Shown here in pieces: positions 45,380-54,359 of a stretch of DNA of 64,000 bases. The position numbers and the translations under genes were made by a program. This DNA is from Methylocystis iwaonis (GTDB taxonomy: Bacteria > Pseudomonadota > Alphaproteobacteria > Rhizobiales > Beijerinckiaceae). Location of the stretch: contig NZ_AP027142.1 in NCBI RefSeq assembly GCF_027925385.1, forward strand, positions 2,648,001-2,712,000. Direction: 5' to 3'. How positions within the stretch are numbered: the first letter of the stretch is position 1; each line of letters starts with the position of its first letter. The notes below the pieces were generated by a model. That model did not search any database. It saw only the letters and a list, made by a program, of their open reading frames with translations, and was not told the origin of the DNA.

Positions 45380-47544
45380 GCCGCCGCCCTTTCGCTGACG
45401 AGCATGACGCAAGTTGAATCCGGATATTTCGGCCCGAGCCGATCCGATAGGCTCGCCATGTCGGAAGCACACATATGGTCGCTGTCGACGAGCACGACCA
45501 GGCCGTCGGAAATCTCCCTGCAGGCGCGGTCCAGGTTCTCGTCCAGGCCTGCGTCTATCAAGACAATGTCAGCGTCCTCTGTCCAAGGCTGAAGCGCTCG
45601 TTCGAGGCGTCCCGCCGTCAAAGAATTCCTGTTCCGGCCCGTTACGTCGCCGAGCCACAAGAATTCGAGCGCCCCGGGGCCAGGGCCGTAGATTGCAAAA
45701 GAAGCTTCGAATTCTTCGAACGGCGCCAATTCGAATGTGGCCAATTCGAATGGCTGCACACGGCGTTCCGCGCTCACCAAGCCTTCGCCAGCTTTGCGCC
45801 AAAAGCTGCTCGCCGCGCTCCCGTCGAGGTCGGTATCGACGACAAGGGCGCGTCGCTTGTCCAAAAGACAAGCGACGCCCAACTCGAACAATATCCTCGA
45901 TTTCCGTAAATCGCCGTCTAGCCCGGCGACACATATGATGCGCGCGCCATATCGTGGCGGTATGGAGAGAATCCAATCGAGCAACTGCTCTGATTGGACC
46001 TCTATCGCAGGAGGATCGCCGCGCCGGGAAGCCGCAGCATTACCCATCGCGTCCCGGCGCGCAAACACCGCCTGCGCAACGACGGGCAGGCCAAGACGGT
46101 CTCCCAGCGAAGCGCCGGCGCCAGCATCCACGTTGTTGCTGGAGAGATCGCGCAGATAGCCGAGCGCCGATCCCAGACCCAGGCCGCAGATCAGCGCGCC
46201 TCCAAGTATCAGCGGCAAGGGCGCGCCGCTGCGTTTCGACGCGGGCGTGGCTTCTGTAATGATGCGCGACGTCGAGCTGTCGACGTCCTGCGTTTCCTCG
46301 AGGTCTTTGGCGCGCGTCAAGGAGGATTGGTATAGCGCCCGCGTCGCCTCGAGGCCGCGCTCCAAGGCGCGCAAGCCGATTACCGATTCATTCTGGCGGT
46401 ATGACTTCTGCTTGAGCTCCGTGAGGGTTTTCTCCAGCGCCGCCTCCTTCGCCTGAGCGCGGCGGTAATCGCTGAGCGCGGCGCCGACGAGCCGCGTCAG
46501 CTCGTCCTTGATCAATCCGCTCACCGTGCGCAACTGGCGGTTCACGTCGACGACGGCGGGATACTGAGCCCCGAACTGAGTTTCGAGCGCCGATTTCTGT
46601 TGCATGAGAGCGGCGTATTGCGCGCGCAATCCAATCAACACCTGCGAGGATTCGGCCTCGCTCAATTGGTCCGTCTCGGCGCGCGAGCGGCTCAGCCGCA
46701 ACGCCTCCTCGTAGCGCGCATGCTGCGTCGCCGTCTGCGAGCGCGCCAGCCCGAGTTGATAGTTCACATCGTTGAGCTGCTGCTCCTCGGTGAGCTTGCC
46801 CGCCTGGCCGGAGAGATCATGTTCGGATTTGTAGCGTTCGACCTTGACTTCCGCTTCCTGGACCTGCCGAGCCAATTGTTCAGCGCGTGTCTGTAACGCC
46901 AGCCCGGCGCGCTTGGCCGCCTCAGTGCGCGCATTGGCCTGTTGCGTGAAAAACGCCCGGCTGATGGCGTTCGCGAGGCGCGCCGAAAGCTGAGGGTCCG
47001 ACGTCGTGACGACGACGTCCAGAATAAGGGCGCGTTCGCCGCGCACTACCTCGACGCTGTCGATCAACTTCGCTAACGCGGCTTCGCGCGCGTCGCCGCT
47101 CTTGGCGCCGAATTTGAAAAGCCTGCCGAAAAAGCCGGGCCCGGCAAAACGCGGGTCGTCAGCGAGATGCTCGCTGTCGACGACGGAGCCGAGGACGGCC
47201 TTGGACAGGATGAGATAGCGGTACGTTTCGAGATCGAGCAGATTACTGTCGGCGCCCTGGGTTTGCGACGCCGAGTCCGTCTTGGAGACCGCAATTCCAC
47301 GCGGATCGATCAGCAATTCCGCAGCCGAACGGTATTTCGCCGGCGCGACGACGTAAAAGACGAGTCCGAGCGCCAAGGCGAGGGCCGTCGTCCCTCCGAT
47401 CCATCGCGCACGCCGCCGAAGAAACTGAATCAATCGCGCCAAATCGAGGCGATCCTGCGGAAGCGACCGCGTCCCGGCCTGGATTTCCGGCCGAGCGCCG
47501 AACCTCCCGAGCTGCTTGACGCTTCTGGCCGACACGCGATTCAT
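45376..47544 (-). CDS. Wzz/GumC-type polysaccharide co-polymerase with degenerate BY-kinase domain
   Basis: 722 residues from the ATG at 47544. The first transmembrane helix (TTALALALGLVFYVVAP) opens a large periplasmic region with the Wzz domain and long coiled coils (about residues 200-400). A second helix (PLILGGALICGLGLGSALGYL) leads to a cytoplasmic nucleotide-binding-like domain. That domain is degenerate: the P-loop reads GLDGDLRKS, the Walker A' strand ALVVDTDLDGS lacks its Arg, the Walker B DIVLIDAG lacks the following Pro, and no C-terminal Tyr cluster exists. It probably sets chain length and cannot autophosphorylate. It starts 101 bp after the flippase stop. Confidence 0.87.
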   Translation of the reverse strand: MNRVSARSVKQLGRFGARPEIQAGTRSLPQDRLDLARLIQFLRRRARWIGGTTALALALGLVFYVVAPAKYRSAAELLIDPRGIAVSKTDSASQTQGADSNLLDLETYRYLILSKAVLGSVVDSEHLADDPRFAGPGFFGRLFKFGAKSGDAREAALAKLIDSVEVVRGERALILDVVVTTSDPQLSARLANAISRAFFTQQANARTEAAKRAGLALQTRAEQLARQVQEAEVKVERYKSEHDLSGQAGKLTEEQQLNDVNYQLGLARSQTATQHARYEEALRLSRSRAETDQLSEAESSQVLIGLRAQYAALMQQKSALETQFGAQYPAVVDVNRQLRTVSGLIKDELTRLVGAALSDYRRAQAKEAALEKTLTELKQKSYRQNESVIGLRALERGLEATRALYQSSLTRAKDLEETQDVDSSTSRIITEATPASKRSGAPLPLILGGALICGLGLGSALGYLRDLSSNNVDAGAGASLGDRLGLPVVAQAVFARRDAMGNAAASRRGDPPAIEVQSEQLLDWILSIPPRYGARIICVAGLDGDLRKSRILFELGVACLLDKRRALVVDTDLDGSAASSFWRKAGEGLVSAERRVQPFELATFELAPFEEFEASFAIYGPGPGALEFLWLGDVTGRNRNSLTAGRLERALQPWTEDADIVLIDAGLDENLDRACREISDGLVVLVDSDHMCASDMASLSDRLGPKYPDSTCVMLVSERAAA

Positions 47545-47645
47545 AAACCCGCTTTCCACGCGACGCCATAAAAACGGGCATCGGTCGCTGGCCACAATTT
47601 TAAGAACCACCGGCTTAAAATTCCGCTAACCATATTCGGGGCACC

Positions 47646-49172
47646 TCACCCGCGTCGCCTGGCCTGAAAGGCGCCGAGCAATGGCGCCGCTCGTGTAGCC
47701 AGCCTGTTCGCGACCTTGCTCACCGCCTGGATGTCGCTCGGCGTCAGGGCGCGGAAAGCGAGGATCGCCGCAACGTAAAGAATTGCGCCCGCGGGAATAG
47801 CAAGAAAGAGTGCAACAGGCTGCGGCCACAGAACAATGATGGCGCGCGCGGCGATCGCGCAGCCCAGCGCCGCGGCGGTAATTCGAAGGACGGCGCCGAG
47901 GGGAAATGGGCACTGCAGCCCTCTCTCGATGAAGATGAAAGCCAGGATGGTTAATAGTCCTTGCACAAAGGCCCGCGAGATCACCGCGCCCTCGAGACCA
48001 AAAAACGGAATGACCGTCATTCCGGCCAGGAGGGAGAACAGGACGCCGAGCAGGCCGACACGCACCAGAAAAGCGCCGCGCTCGACCGACATGAGAAACG
48101 TCGAGCTTACTGTCGAAATAGCGCCGAGGGCCTGCGCGCCAACAAGGATCGCCGCAGCCGGAGCAGCGTCGGAAAATGCGTCGCCGAAGAGCAGAGGCAA
48201 GATAACGGGCGTGATCGCCGCCATGCCGAAACAGGCGGGAAGCAGAAGAAGACTCATAAATCGCACGGCCTGCGCATAGGCCTCTTTGAGGCCCGACTGA
48301 TCCGAAACAGCGTGGCGTTCGGAGAAATAGGCGAGGAGGCCGCCGGTCATGAGCATCGGACCCTGCACGGCCAGGGCGCATAGCGTATAGGCGGCCGAGT
48401 AGAGTCCCGCCTCCCGCGCGCCACGCCAATAATCCAGAAAGGCAAGCTCCACCCGCGACCAGACGATGGTCGAAATGACGCCGACGATCCAGCTATTGAC
48501 GGCGAAGCGCCACGATCGGCGTTTCAGCTCGTCGGGCAAATCGACCTTGGCGCCGATCAACCGCAAAGCGACGCTCGCCGTCGCCATGCCGCCCACCGCA
48601 TAACCGAGCAGCGCGCCCTCGGCGCCTCCCATAAGAGCGCCGGCCGCCATCGCGGTCAGTTGGATCGGGGCCCCAAAAGTCGTCAGCTTCGCGGCTCGAT
48701 CGAAGCGCTGCTCTCCCCGGAGCGTGGATAGGCCAAAATTGCCGATGGCCTGACACGCGAAGACAAATCCCACAACGAGCCAGATCGAATCCGGAGAGCT
48801 GGACAGAATGCTGAATCGCACATGGCCGCGCAGCCATTCGGCGCCGCCGACGCCCAGAGCGACGCATAGGCCGACGACGATCGCCGTCGTCAGCAACACC
48901 ATTTTCAAAAAATAAGGAGCAAACGCGCGCGCCTCCAGGTTTTGTTCGCGCGCGTTCAACTCGGGAACAAAACGGGATACTGTGAGAGGCAGTCCCAAAT
49001 CGGCGAAAGTCACGGCCGTCCCGGCAAGCCAGATTCCCATGCTGACAACGCCAGAACCGACGGGACCAAGCGTCCGCGCCACGATGACCATCCCAAGGAA
49101 GCTGCCCAGAGCCGAGCTGAGGCCGGCAATCGTGCCGAAGATCGAATTTCGCGCGAAACGGTCGAAGGACAT
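47646..49172 (-). CDS. Wzx-type polysaccharide flippase (MATE/MOP superfamily)
   Basis: 508 residues from the ATG at 49172; an upstream ATG at 49205 would add 11 charged residues. The N-terminal ARNSIFGTIAGLSSALGSF and VIVARTLGPVGSG are characteristic of RfbX/Wzx membrane proteins, with 13-14 transmembrane helices throughout. It should move undecaprenyl-linked oligosaccharide across the inner membrane. It is the first gene of the nine-gene run reaching the GH2 gene at 36535, so its promoter region (49173-49601) probably drives the entire unit. Confidence 0.88.
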   Translation of the reverse strand: MSFDRFARNSIFGTIAGLSSALGSFLGMVIVARTLGPVGSGVVSMGIWLAGTAVTFADLGLPLTVSRFVPELNAREQNLEARAFAPYFLKMVLLTTAIVVGLCVALGVGGAEWLRGHVRFSILSSSPDSIWLVVGFVFACQAIGNFGLSTLRGEQRFDRAAKLTTFGAPIQLTAMAAGALMGGAEGALLGYAVGGMATASVALRLIGAKVDLPDELKRRSWRFAVNSWIVGVISTIVWSRVELAFLDYWRGAREAGLYSAAYTLCALAVQGPMLMTGGLLAYFSERHAVSDQSGLKEAYAQAVRFMSLLLLPACFGMAAITPVILPLLFGDAFSDAAPAAAILVGAQALGAISTVSSTFLMSVERGAFLVRVGLLGVLFSLLAGMTVIPFFGLEGAVISRAFVQGLLTILAFIFIERGLQCPFPLGAVLRITAAALGCAIAARAIIVLWPQPVALFLAIPAGAILYVAAILAFRALTPSDIQAVSKVANRLATRAAPLLGAFQARRRG

Positions 49173-49601
49173 AAAGTTTCGTTTACCTTTTCGTTTCGAA
49201 TCCACTTAGAACGCCGCGCTCAAGCTCGAGCTCGAGATAGCCCGAAAGCTCGGCGAACAAGTCGTCCCACCCTACGCGTAACCTCTTTACTGCGAGGCCG
49301 GCCGAAAAATTTCATCGAGCGGCCGACGTCGATGATCGAACCCGTCATCAGAGATCAAGGGACACGCCATTCACTCACCGCTCTCTTCCTGCAGCGCAGT
49401 CGTGAACGCTATGTTACATATTTAATCTAAACTCCGGAATCTTGTTGGCGGACGGCTGAGGAAACGCATCATAAACCTGGTTGTTTACGAAGGTAAGAAA
49501 TGGAGCGCGATCAAATCCGCCATTAACGAAACCACGCAATTTCGAGAGAATGTTCATGTTGCAGCGCGAATGGACGCCGTAAAACGTAAAATCGTTGCGG
49601 C
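49173..49601. promoter_or_regulatory. Divergent promoter region of the polysaccharide operon and GH5 gene
   Basis: 429 bp between divergent genes. Part of it (49400-49560) is less GC-rich than the surroundings and encodes, on the minus strand from 49557 to 49414, a 47-codon frame rich in aromatic residues without a Shine-Dalgarno. This could be a gene remnant. No clear promoter motif was identified. Confidence 0.4.
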
Positions 49602-50693
49602 GTGCGCCTGCCGGAAAGCGACAGAATCTTGCGATCAAAGCTCCACTTTTCCATTCCGTCTCGTCTCGAGTCCGCCACGCGAAAGCGCGCTTTGGCGCTC
49701 TTCTCGAGACTGTCCGCCATCACCCTCGCGGCAAGCCTCGTCTTCGCGCCGGACGTCGCTCTCTGCTCGGACGCGTGGAGGACGGGCGTAAATCTGTCTG
49801 GCGCGGAGTTGAATCCAGGGCGCAACCGCCCAAACATCGATTACGTCCTGCCGACGACGCAACAGATCGACTATTTCACCGCGCGAGGTTTGCTCACGTT
49901 CCGGATTCCCGTGCTGAGCAGCCGACTGTTCGTCAGCGATAAATCGATCGTGACCGAGGATTGGCGCGCCCTTGTCGGTTTGATCGATTATGCGGCGCGC
50001 AAGGGCGCCGACGTCATCATCGATCTCCATCAGTATGGCGCGATCGACTCACGGCTCATTGGCCGAGACGCTTCAGCGACACAAGAGTTCGCCGCCGTTT
50101 GGGGTGAGATCGCCGCGCGGTTACGTGGCCGTACCAACGTCATTTTCGGTTTGATGAACGAGCCGCACGAACAATCGGCCGCCGAATGGTTGACCGGCGC
50201 CAACGCTGCAATCGCCGCCATTCGGAAGAGCGGCGCCCGTCAGCTTATCCTCGTTCCTGGCTCCTATTGGAGCGGCGCGCATTCCTGGACCAAAACCGAC
50301 AATGGCGTCGTCATGACGGGCGTCATGGACCCAGGAGACAACTTCGCCTATGAGCTGCACCAATATCTCGACGCCGATAGCTCCGGCACATCGCCTCAGG
50401 CGAGTTTGGGCGCCGGCAAGGCGCGTTTGAAAGAGTTTACCGAATGGGCGCGCGCCCGCCACGCCAAGGCGTTTCTCGGGGAATTTGGATTCGCGGCGAC
50501 GCCGGAAGCGTTGGCCGAAGGTCGTGCGATGCTCGACTTTATGGCGCAGAACCGCGACGTATGGATCGGTTGGGCTTATTGGGCGGCGGGCGCCTGGTGG
50601 GGCGACTATATGTTCTCGGTTGAACCAAAAGACGGCCACGATCGGCCGCAGATGAGCGTACTAAGCGCCTACGGACGCGCGCGCCGTCGCTGA
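49602..50693 (+). CDS. Glycoside hydrolase family 5 (endoglucanase-like), secreted
   Basis: 363 residues from a GTG at 49602; the start is uncertain and an internal one nearer the signal peptide is possible. A signal peptide (LFSRLSAITLAASLVFAP) precedes the GH5 barrel: RTGVNLSGAELNPGR, VIIDLHQYGAID, acid/base Glu in NVIFGLMNEPHE, YELHQYLDADSSGT, nucleophile Glu in AFLGEFGFAATPE, and WAYWAAGAWWGDY. It likely hydrolyses a beta-1,4-glucan or the locus's own polymer in the periplasm or outside. Exopolysaccharide clusters often encode such a lyase or glycanase to release or edit polymer. Confidence 0.88.
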   Translation: MRLPESDRILRSKLHFSIPSRLESATRKRALALFSRLSAITLAASLVFAPDVALCSDAWRTGVNLSGAELNPGRNRPNIDYVLPTTQQIDYFTARGLLTFRIPVLSSRLFVSDKSIVTEDWRALVGLIDYAARKGADVIIDLHQYGAIDSRLIGRDASATQEFAAVWGEIAARLRGRTNVIFGLMNEPHEQSAAEWLTGANAAIAAIRKSGARQLILVPGSYWSGAHSWTKTDNGVVMTGVMDPGDNFAYELHQYLDADSSGTSPQASLGAGKARLKEFTEWARARHAKAFLGEFGFAATPEALAEGRAMLDFMAQNRDVWIGWAYWAAGAWWGDYMFSVEPKDGHDRPQMSVLSAYGRARRR

Positions 50694-50753
50694 GGCGCAA
50701 GCGCGAACTGCCCAAGAACGACATTCGCTCAGCGGCGCGCTCGCCGATCCGCC

Positions 50754-51875
50754 TCATCCACTGGCGCGCCGCCCGAGAACGTCTCTATAAATCGTTTGGT
50801 ATTTCTGCCCGACCTGCGGCCACGTGAATTTTTCCGCAACCTTGATCCCGTCGTCGCGCAAGTTCGGAGATGCGGCAAGATCCGCGAATGCGCCTCGAAC
50901 GGCGGCCGCGCTTGATCGGGAGTCTTCATAATCGACGATGCGAACGGCGCCGTGCTTCGAAGCAAAACCGCGGTAGGCCGCGTTGCCATGGACGACCGGA
51001 AGGAGACCTGCGCTCAGCGCTTCGACGAGCGCTATGCCAAACCCTTCATGCTCGGAGGCGCTGACGAAGATGCTGGATTGCCGGATCACCTCTGCGACGC
51101 CAGCGTCGTCGAGCCCCAGATAGCATTCCACTTTGGCATCGAGGCCGCGCGCGGAAATCTCCTTGCGTAAGCGTTCGCCCGACCAATCGGACTGAGTTCC
51201 GACAATATGCAGCCGCCACTCATCATCCTTGGCCGCCAAGGCCGACATCATATCGAGAAGACGGTCGATCCTTTTGTTATCGGAGAGCCGCCCGATCGTT
51301 ATCATCGCTTTGACCGGTTCGGCGCTGGCCAGATTTGCGAATTTTGCAATATCGACCCCGTTCTCGACGAGACGCAGATTAGCAGGCGATATACCCGCAA
51401 ACATCTGATAGTCGCTCTCGCTGCAAGCTGCGATGGCGCCATAAAAGCGAGAGGACAGCCGCGTCACGGTATTGAACCAGATTTGCTTGAGCAAAGAGTT
51501 TTTGGACGTATGGAAGAAGCCGCCATGCGTGGTCGCGACAAGCGCCCGACGACGCACACCAAGAGTCAGGGCAAGAAAATCGAAGAAAAAGTCTATTGCA
51601 TGCACATGAACGATCTCCGCGTCGCCAATGTAGCCGAGTACGCTCGGCGCCAAGGGGTAACGTGACGACCCACGAAAAGGGATGCGCTGGATGGCGATCC
51701 CTTCCCGCGTCTCGCGCTCAGGGAGCTTCACGCCCCGGCGCGTAAACAATTCGTCCAGCGTAACGATGCGGACATCGTCGCCTTTGGCGATCTGCTCGAG
51801 CGCGAGCCTGCGCACGAATTCTTCCAACCCGCCATTCGAAGGCCAGAATTGACGAACGACATGAACGATCTTCAT
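50754..51875 (-). CDS. Family 4 glycosyltransferase
   Basis: 373 residues from the ATG at 51875. The GT-B fold shows the N-terminal MKIVHVVRQFWPSNGGLEEFVRRLA acceptor region, the VENGVD loop, AMITIGRLSDNKRIDRLL, and the donor-site E-x7-E in SEHEGFGIALVEALSAG. It is a retaining enzyme using a nucleotide sugar, probably adding one sugar of the exopolysaccharide repeat. It is convergent with the GH5 gene and divergent from the GT2 gene. Confidence 0.92.
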   Translation of the reverse strand: MKIVHVVRQFWPSNGGLEEFVRRLALEQIAKGDDVRIVTLDELFTRRGVKLPERETREGIAIQRIPFRGSSRYPLAPSVLGYIGDAEIVHVHAIDFFFDFLALTLGVRRRALVATTHGGFFHTSKNSLLKQIWFNTVTRLSSRFYGAIAACSESDYQMFAGISPANLRLVENGVDIAKFANLASAEPVKAMITIGRLSDNKRIDRLLDMMSALAAKDDEWRLHIVGTQSDWSGERLRKEISARGLDAKVECYLGLDDAGVAEVIRQSSIFVSASEHEGFGIALVEALSAGLLPVVHGNAAYRGFASKHGAVRIVDYEDSRSSAAAVRGAFADLAASPNLRDDGIKVAEKFTWPQVGQKYQTIYRDVLGRRASG

Positions 51876-51976
51876 TAGCGCCCGCCGTCTCCCCATGGCA
51901 TTCCGCCGAATTTAGCGAAGGATTTACGGGGAAAATGATAAAGATCGACCTAACTACTTTCTAGAAGGCAGAATTC

Positions 51977-52861
51977 ATGCGCAGCGCTAATGGGCCGGCA
52001 GAGAGTCTCGCATCCGGGAGCCCGAGCCTATCACTCATCCTTTGCACGGTCGGCCGCACCGCGCCGCTCGGCCGGCTGCTGGAGTCTCTTGCCCGGCAAA
52101 CGCGCCACGACTTCGAGGTGATTTTGGTCGACCAAAATCCGCCGGGCGCACTCGATCCCATCCTCGCCGACTATGCAGGCAAGCTCAAAATCTCACATTT
52201 GACCTCGCCGCGCGGTCTCTCCCGAGCCCGAAATGTCGGCCTTGCGGAAGCGAGAGGAGCGCTGATTTGCTTTCCCGACGACGATTGCTGGTATCCGGAT
52301 GGGCTCATCGCCGACGTCACAGAACGCTTCACGCGAAATCCTGACATCGAGCTGATCATGGGCAGGACCGTCGACGCCTCGGGCAAAGACTCGCTCGGGA
52401 ATTTTCTGACGGAAACAGTTGCCGTCGATCGCCACAATGTGTGGTTCTGCGGCAACTCCAACACCATCTTCTTGCGCGCCGAACTGGCTCGCAAAATCGG
52501 CCCGTTCAACGAAGAACTCGGCGTGGGCGCGTCGACGGCTTTCAAATCGGGCGAAGAGACGGATTATGTGCTTCGGGGACTGAGCCTCGGCGCCGTCGCC
52601 TGGTTCCAAAGCGATCTGATCGTTCATCACGATCAGGTTGGCGCCGGAGGAGCCGGCGCCTCCCTCGAACGCGCACGCGCCTATGCGCCCGGATTTGGCC
52701 GCGTGTTGCGGCTCCATTACGGCGCGGGCTATTTTCTTTGGCGTTTGGCGCGGATGTTCGCGCGCGCCGCACTCTCGCTCGTTGCGCTCGACTTTACGAC
52801 AGCGCGAGACAAGCTCGAATGGATGCGCGGAACGATCAAGGGCTATCGAGCGTCGCTTTGA
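51977..52861 (+). CDS. Family 2 glycosyltransferase
   Basis: 294 residues. The GT-A fold is seen in SLILCTVGRTAPLGRLLESL, VDQNPPGALDPIL, GLSRARNVGLAEARGALICFPDDDCWYPD (the DDD metal site) and KSGEETDYVLRG. It is an inverting enzyme of the exopolysaccharide pathway. The C-terminal helix (YFLWRLARMFARAALSLVAL) may attach to the membrane. The 3' end overlaps the convergent WecG-family gene by 26 bp. Confidence 0.9.
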   Translation: MRSANGPAESLASGSPSLSLILCTVGRTAPLGRLLESLARQTRHDFEVILVDQNPPGALDPILADYAGKLKISHLTSPRGLSRARNVGLAEARGALICFPDDDCWYPDGLIADVTERFTRNPDIELIMGRTVDASGKDSLGNFLTETVAVDRHNVWFCGNSNTIFLRAELARKIGPFNEELGVGASTAFKSGEETDYVLRGLSLGAVAWFQSDLIVHHDQVGAGGAGASLERARAYAPGFGRVLRLHYGAGYFLWRLARMFARAALSLVALDFTTARDKLEWMRGTIKGYRASL

Positions 52862-53585
52862 TCCGGAACACCAACACCGCCCAGGCAAAAGTGATTGCCC
52901 CCACGGTGTAACGCGCCATCAGCCGACGCGGCTCGTTCTTCAGCCGAAACAGCCATTCGAGACGCGCTTTTCGCATCCAGAAAGGCGCGCGAGGCATGCT
53001 CTCGGACAGGAAATCCAGCAGCGCGCCAACGCCGAAGACGAGCTTGCAATTCAGCGCCTGCGCATTTCTGTGCATGAATAGTTCCTGAAGCGGGTTGCCC
53101 ATGGCCACGAGGAGCACGTCCGGCGCCTCTTTGGCGATCAACGCGACGATCTCCCGTTCCTGCTCTGCCGAAAAATAGCCGTTGCGCACGAAGACGACCT
53201 GATGCCGCGGATAGCGCGCCGCCAGGCTCTTCGCCGCCCGATGCGCGACTCCCGGTTTTCCGCCAAGGAGAGCAATGCGCAGGGAGTGTTTCGATTTGGC
53301 GAGAAAGGCCGGAATGAAATCCGTGCCATTCAAATTTGCGGGAAAAGGCTTGCCTGTGATCAGCCTGGACGCGATGTCGAGCGCCACCCCATCATTGAAA
53401 AGAAGCATGCGTGATAGGGCCGCCCGATAGGTTGGGTCGAAAAGGGCTTGGCTGACGCAGTGCGCATTACAAAATGCGACGCGCTTCGGAGAGTCCTTCT
53501 CCAGCGCCTCGTCGAGTTGTTTCAGTGCTGCATCGACGGTCAGGTGCTCTACTCTGATCGGCCCCAGGATGAGCTCGTTGGGCAT
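52836..53585 (-). CDS. WecG/TagA/CpsF family glycosyltransferase (GT26)
   Basis: 249 residues. Conserved GT26 features are FCNAHCVSQALFDP, LLFNDGVALDIAS, LNGTDFIPAFL, LLGGKPGVAHRAAKSLA, VLLVAMGNPLQELFMHRN and GVGALLDFLSESMPRAPFWMRK with the C-terminal LEWLFRLKNEPRR. Members such as GumM and WecG add a sugar to the lipid-linked repeat unit at the membrane surface. The C-terminal appendage (YTVGAITFAWAVLVFRI) could mediate membrane contact. It completes the local set of three transferases; no initiating phosphoglycosyl transferase is in the window. Confidence 0.93.
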   Translation of the reverse strand: MPNELILGPIRVEHLTVDAALKQLDEALEKDSPKRVAFCNAHCVSQALFDPTYRAALSRMLLFNDGVALDIASRLITGKPFPANLNGTDFIPAFLAKSKHSLRIALLGGKPGVAHRAAKSLAARYPRHQVVFVRNGYFSAEQEREIVALIAKEAPDVLLVAMGNPLQELFMHRNAQALNCKLVFGVGALLDFLSESMPRAPFWMRKARLEWLFRLKNEPRRLMARYTVGAITFAWAVLVFRIKATLDSP

Positions 53586-53962
53586 TAGGGAAACTCACAC
53601 GCCAAATGAAATCCGCAAACATTTAAGCTATAGATCGTTTGCTCGAATTTGAATAGAATACGGACAATTTTAGGTAAATTTTTCTCTTAACCATTCGAAC
53701 AGTTGGCAGATAGACAGCGCTCGTCAGAACACATTGTTTTTTAATATGTTTTTTGGACGCGTTTTTGGCGACTTCTCCAACTCCGGCCGTTTTGAAGCCG
53801 GGGAATTTTGCCGCTGCGAGGCAACGTGCCGCACTTGATGAGCCCGAGAGCGGCGCGTCGACGTCCGGGAGGCAACCGCCGCTCCGCCCCTCGGCGGGTC
53901 GCAATCAAATACCCGCCCTCGACAAAGTGATGCGAGATCCGTTTGATTGGCCCTTCTACAAA
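53586..53962. other. AT-rich intergenic region
   Basis: 377 bp. The first 170 bp (53590-53760) are strikingly AT-rich with T runs, unlike the rest of the window, and probably contain the promoter of the WecG-family gene. No gene seen. Confidence 0.45.
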
Positions 53963-54211
53963 CTACTTCGCCTCGGGGCTCGGCGGTTTGATCTCCGGCG
54001 TCGAGCGAGGGTCCATCTTCGGCGCTGGTTTTACAAAGGAGGGATCGACGTCCTGCTTCGGTTTCAGGACGCCTTTCTGCCTATCGAGGCGCTGGCTGAG
54101 GGTTTCGTCGGCGCCAGACGGCTCTCTTTTTGGCTGGGCCTCCTCTGCAGCCAGCGCCCCAACGTATTGGGTTGCCGCGAGGAGCACGAAAAAGATTTGG
54201 ATCGGTCGCAT
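53963..54211 (-). CDS. Small exported protein
   Basis: 82 residues from the ATG at 54211 with GGAGG six bases upstream. A signal peptide (IQIFFVLLAATQYVGALA) precedes a Pro/Lys-rich mature part with LSQRLDRQKGVLKPKQDVDP, a pattern I recognise from small alphaproteobacterial exported proteins of unknown function. It is divergent from the S10 peptidase gene. Confidence 0.72.
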   Translation of the reverse strand: MRPIQIFFVLLAATQYVGALAAEEAQPKREPSGADETLSQRLDRQKGVLKPKQDVDPSFVKPAPKMDPRSTPEIKPPSPEAK

Positions 54212-54359
54212 TGTGCCTCCGGATCGCCCGCCCGCCGGATAGATAGAAGATAGAACATTGGGGAGGCGCCGCGGATCGTGGAAAATGACGAAAAAATGCA
54301 GTCGGCGGCGTTTCTCCGCGACGATATGCTTTCTGGACGAGTTCACGAGAGGATGCGGC

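Noticed and set aside
53623..53904. 93-codon minus-strand frame in the AT-rich intergenic region
   Set aside because: No ribosome binding site, no family resemblance and mixed composition across the AT-rich boundary.
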